Source: Bacillota bacterium (GTDB taxonomy: Bacteria; Bacillota; Clostridia; Oscillospirales; Acutalibacteraceae). From it: a DNA stretch of 64,000 nt. The position numbers and the translations under genes were made by a program. The notes beneath the pieces are model-generated. The model did not search any database. It saw only the letters and a list, made by a program, of their open reading frames with translations, and was not told the origin of the DNA. Location: the NCBI GenBank assembly GCA_023390175.1, contig JAEWDK010000006.1, positions 310,001-374,000 of the forward strand. Reading direction: 5' to 3'. Shown here in pieces: positions 62,368 to 64,000 of the stretch (position 1 is the stretch's first letter; each line of letters opens with the position of its first letter).

Positions 62368-62472
62368 GCGAAGATCTTTGCGAATCAACGGGGAAGACCG
62401 GTTCTCATCCAGTCACCTCGAAAATGGAATAAAAAAAGAACCCGGTCATACAACCGGATTCTTTTATGCTGG
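62368..62472. repeat. 105-bp direct repeat R1 (tRNA-terminator unit)
   Basis: About 90% identical to R2 at 63246-63350. Holds GGTTCTCATCCAGTCACCTCGA (plus-strand tRNA-Pro-like 3' end) and the terminator hairpin GAACCCGGT...ACCGGATTC, ending TATGCTGG. The tRNA itself is missing here. Confidence 0.8.
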
Positions 62473-62524
62473 AAAGTTAGGTCAAAAAAGATGCAGAGGC
62501 AAAATTGGGGAAGCAACAAGCAAA

Positions 62525-63052
62525 TTATGCTTTGAATTCCGTTTTCAGTACTGCATATTCATAGGTGTCCTTCCAAATCGGAGTGTTGTTTTCATCAACA
62601 AAGAAATAAACGTTTTGTCGTAATGTTCCTTCTCTTCGCATGCCGACTCTTTCAAGCAAACGCCATGAATTTGTATTTTGGGGATCACACATAGCAACGA
62701 TACGCCGTGCGGATAGATTTGAAAAAGCAAACTTCATTATTGCTTTTACGCTTTCAGTAGCATAACCTTTTCCCCAATAATTTTTATTGAATACATACCC
62801 GACTTCCCACGTATCGAATTCGCCCTTTGCAAAATACAGGTTACCAATTAATTTTCCCTCATGAAGGCAGACAGCAAGAAAATTTTCATCCCGAGCACGT
62901 CTTTGGACTTCCTCATAAGCGGATTCTTCAGAAAACGGTTTATATGGTTCAAATTTAACGACTTCTCTATCGGATAAGTACTCATATAAATCCTGTCCAT
63001 CTGCTTCTTTAAAATTTCGGATTATTAGGCGGTCGGTTTTAATATTCTCCAA
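62525..63052 (-). CDS. GNAT family N-acetyltransferase (RimJ/RimL type)
   Basis: 175 residues from TTG 63052, six bases after GAGGTG; upstream in-frame sequence runs into tRNA-scar DNA. MENIKTDRLIIRNFKEAD opening, WEVGYVFNKNYWGKGYATESVKAIM acetyl-CoA loop, NTNSWRLLERVGMRREG. Acetylates a protein N-terminus or small molecule; target unknown. It lies between the two 105-bp repeats, so it was probably gained or duplicated with them. Confidence 0.88.
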   Translation of the reverse strand: MENIKTDRLIIRNFKEADGQDLYEYLSDREVVKFEPYKPFSEESAYEEVQRRARDENFLAVCLHEGKLIGNLYFAKGEFDTWEVGYVFNKNYWGKGYATESVKAIMKFAFSNLSARRIVAMCDPQNTNSWRLLERVGMRREGTLRQNVYFFVDENNTPIWKDTYEYAVLKTEFKA

Positions 63053-63121
63053 TTTTTTCACCTCGACAAAATCTATACCACATTTATATAATAGAATTAT
63101 ATCATAAGAACAGGTACAAAG

Positions 63122-63192
63122 CAAAAGGACTCGAACCAAGAGGGTTCAAGTCCTTTTGCTTGCATTTTATATGGTCGAGGTGATTAGATTCG
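63122..63192 (-). repeat. tRNA-Pro 3'-end scar with its own terminator
   Basis: TGGTCGAGGTGATTAGATTCG (63172-63192) matches the CCA end, acceptor and T-arm of tRNA-Pro at 20 of 21 positions. The hairpin AAAAGGACTCGAACC...GGTTCAAGTCCTTTT (63123-63157) follows it on the minus strand. Confidence 0.75.
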
Positions 63193-63245
63193 GGTGTTGC
63201 ACACCGGCACACGCCTATGGCGGCAACCTTTGTGAGCTTAATGAG

Positions 63246-63347
63246 GCGATACTCTTTGCGAATCAACGGGGAAGGCTGGTTCTCATCCAGTCCCCTCGAA
63301 AATAAAATAAAAAAAGAACCCGGTATTAAAACCGGATTCTTTTATGC

Positions 63348-63350
<3 letters not shown>
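63246..63350. repeat. 105-bp direct repeat R2 adjoining tRNA-Pro
   Basis: Second copy of R1. Contains CGGGGAAGGCTGGTTCTCATCC..., a hairpin whose right arm ends TCCCCTCGA like a plus-strand tRNA 3' end, then the terminator that serves tRNA-Pro on the minus strand (63312-63341). Confidence 0.8.
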
Positions 63351-63424
<74 letters not shown>

Positions 63425-63449
63425 AAATTCGGCCCCGATGTTGGGGCCA

Positions 63450-63523
63450 TGGCTGCGGAAGAAGGATTCGAACCCTCACAAACAGAGTCAGAGTCTGTCG
63501 TGCTACCTTTACACAATTCCGCA
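63450..63523 (-). tRNA. tRNA-Gln (anticodon CTG)
   Basis: 74 nt including encoded CCA. Acceptor TGCGGAA/TTCCGCA, discriminator G, anticodon loop CTCTGAC, T-arm GAGGGTTCGAATCCTTC. Reads CAG. Upstream of tRNA-Pro in the same direction; a GGCCCC/GGGGCC hairpin lies between them (63431-63448). Confidence 0.96.
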
Positions 63524-63730
63524 TCAAATATTTGAAACAGCATGCATTATTATATCAAAAACCAGGAATTTGTCAATCCCTTTTGCAAATTAAAATCTAA
63601 TTATTTATATTTTAATCACATTTAACGAAAATTAGGTTGCTAAAATAAAAAAGGTAGGATATAATTTATTCAATTTACATATTATTTGTACGGCGTGTTT
63701 TCGCACGTTCTATTCAAAGGAGGACTTAAA

Positions 63731-64000
63731 ATGATTTTGAATCACACTATTGAAGCGCTGCTCGACCGCCGGTCGATTCGGGCATACAGGCAGGAACAAA
63801 TTTCAGAAGAAGAACTGACCGATATTTTACAAACAGCTAGGTTTGCTCCGTCGGCGCTGGGCCTTCAGGCAAGGCACTTTACCGTGATTCAGAACAAACA
63901 GCTGATTGCCGATATTGTTACTGCAACCCAGAAAAACGGCGGTACATTTGTACCGGGGCACACCCCGTTTTACAACGCGCCTACCGTAATTGTGGTTTCC
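63731..64000 (+). CDS. Nitroreductase family protein, 3'-truncated by window
   Basis: 90 codons visible from ATG 63731, preceded by AAAGGAGG. The start matches FMN-dependent nitroreductases: IEALLDRRSIRAYRQEQISEEELTDIL, ARFAPSALGLQARHFTVI, then a stretch ending APTVIVVS. FMN contacts Arg-Arg-Ser are present. Reduces nitro compounds or flavin-linked substrates with NAD(P)H. The rest lies outside the window. Confidence 0.9.
   Translation, partial: MILNHTIEALLDRRSIRAYRQEQISEEELTDILQTARFAPSALGLQARHFTVIQNKQLIADIVTATQKNGGTFVPGHTPFYNAPTVIVVS

Overview
The window looks like the chromosome of an anaerobic, probably spore-forming, low-to-mid GC Clostridia member; an Oscillospiraceae/Ruminococcaceae-type organism is my inference. 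The basis is the gene set: an [FeFe]-hydrogenase maturation operon (hydE-hydG-hydF), reverse rubrerythrin beside a PerR-type Fur protein, a SigI/RsgI pair, an iron alcohol dehydrogenase under a Rex-like box, an HPr-like protein beside methylglyoxal synthase, many GGAGG ribosome binding sites and frequent TTG/GTG starts. There are no rRNA genes, CRISPR arrays or prophage modules. Both window ends cut genes: a GH1 glycosidase on the left and a nitroreductase on the right.

Layout. 1-4.2 kb: GH1 and GH3 beta-glycosidases around a YitT membrane protein. 4.2-5.3 kb: perR-like regulator and reverse rubrerythrin. 5.6-8.7 kb: two FAD-dependent oxidoreductases. 8.75-10.5 kb: sigI-rsgI. 10.8-12.1 kb: redox-controlled alcohol dehydrogenase. 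12.2-13.3 kb: two PII genes and a 27-residue membrane microprotein. 13.6-15.3 kb: flavin/Fe-S proteins. 15.5-16.8 kb: ParA-ComFB pair. 16.9-22.5 kb: PdaA-like deacetylase and a complete cyanophycin operon (iadA-cphB-cphA: synthesis, depolymerisation and dipeptide cleavage). 22.7-26.6 kb: small proteins, a 165-bp MITE-like element, an HD-domain protein and ilvD. 26.7-34.2 kb: FCD regulator divergent from a hexitol PTS operon (IICB, MtlR, IIA, sorbose-1-P-reductase-like dehydrogenase, 1-phosphofructokinase, dedicated HPr). 34.5-40.2 kb: MATE pump, then the hydrogenase maturation operon behind a structured leader with a terminator. 40.3-43 kb: small proteins, DegV and a very Cys-rich 28-residue peptide. 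43.2-53.6 kb: three ABC export systems, one under a TetR repressor, and an M20 amidohydrolase. 53.7-56.1 kb: diguanylate cyclase, His15-less HPr-like protein and mgsA. 56.4-63.4 kb: accessory region (second M20 amidohydrolase, GH2 enzyme with MFS transporter, unknown proteins, GNAT) strewn with 3'-end fragments of tRNA-Pro plus its terminator, ending at intact tRNA-Pro and tRNA-Gln.

Points that stand out: (i) the hexitol operon has no mtlD-like gene but pairs a phosphate-proximal polyol-phosphate dehydrogenase with 1-phosphofructokinase, suggesting mannitol-1-P -> fructose-1-P -> fructose-1,6-bisphosphate; (ii) its HPr keeps His15 but has Arg at position 46, while the HPr-like protein near mgsA keeps the Ser46-type motif but lacks His15; (iii) a leader RNA before the hyd operon can form mutually exclusive antiterminator and terminator stems; (iv) degV and mgsA, 14 kb apart, share an almost identical promoter module; (v) both PII proteins lack Tyr51. 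All calls come from reading the sequence; no database search was run.
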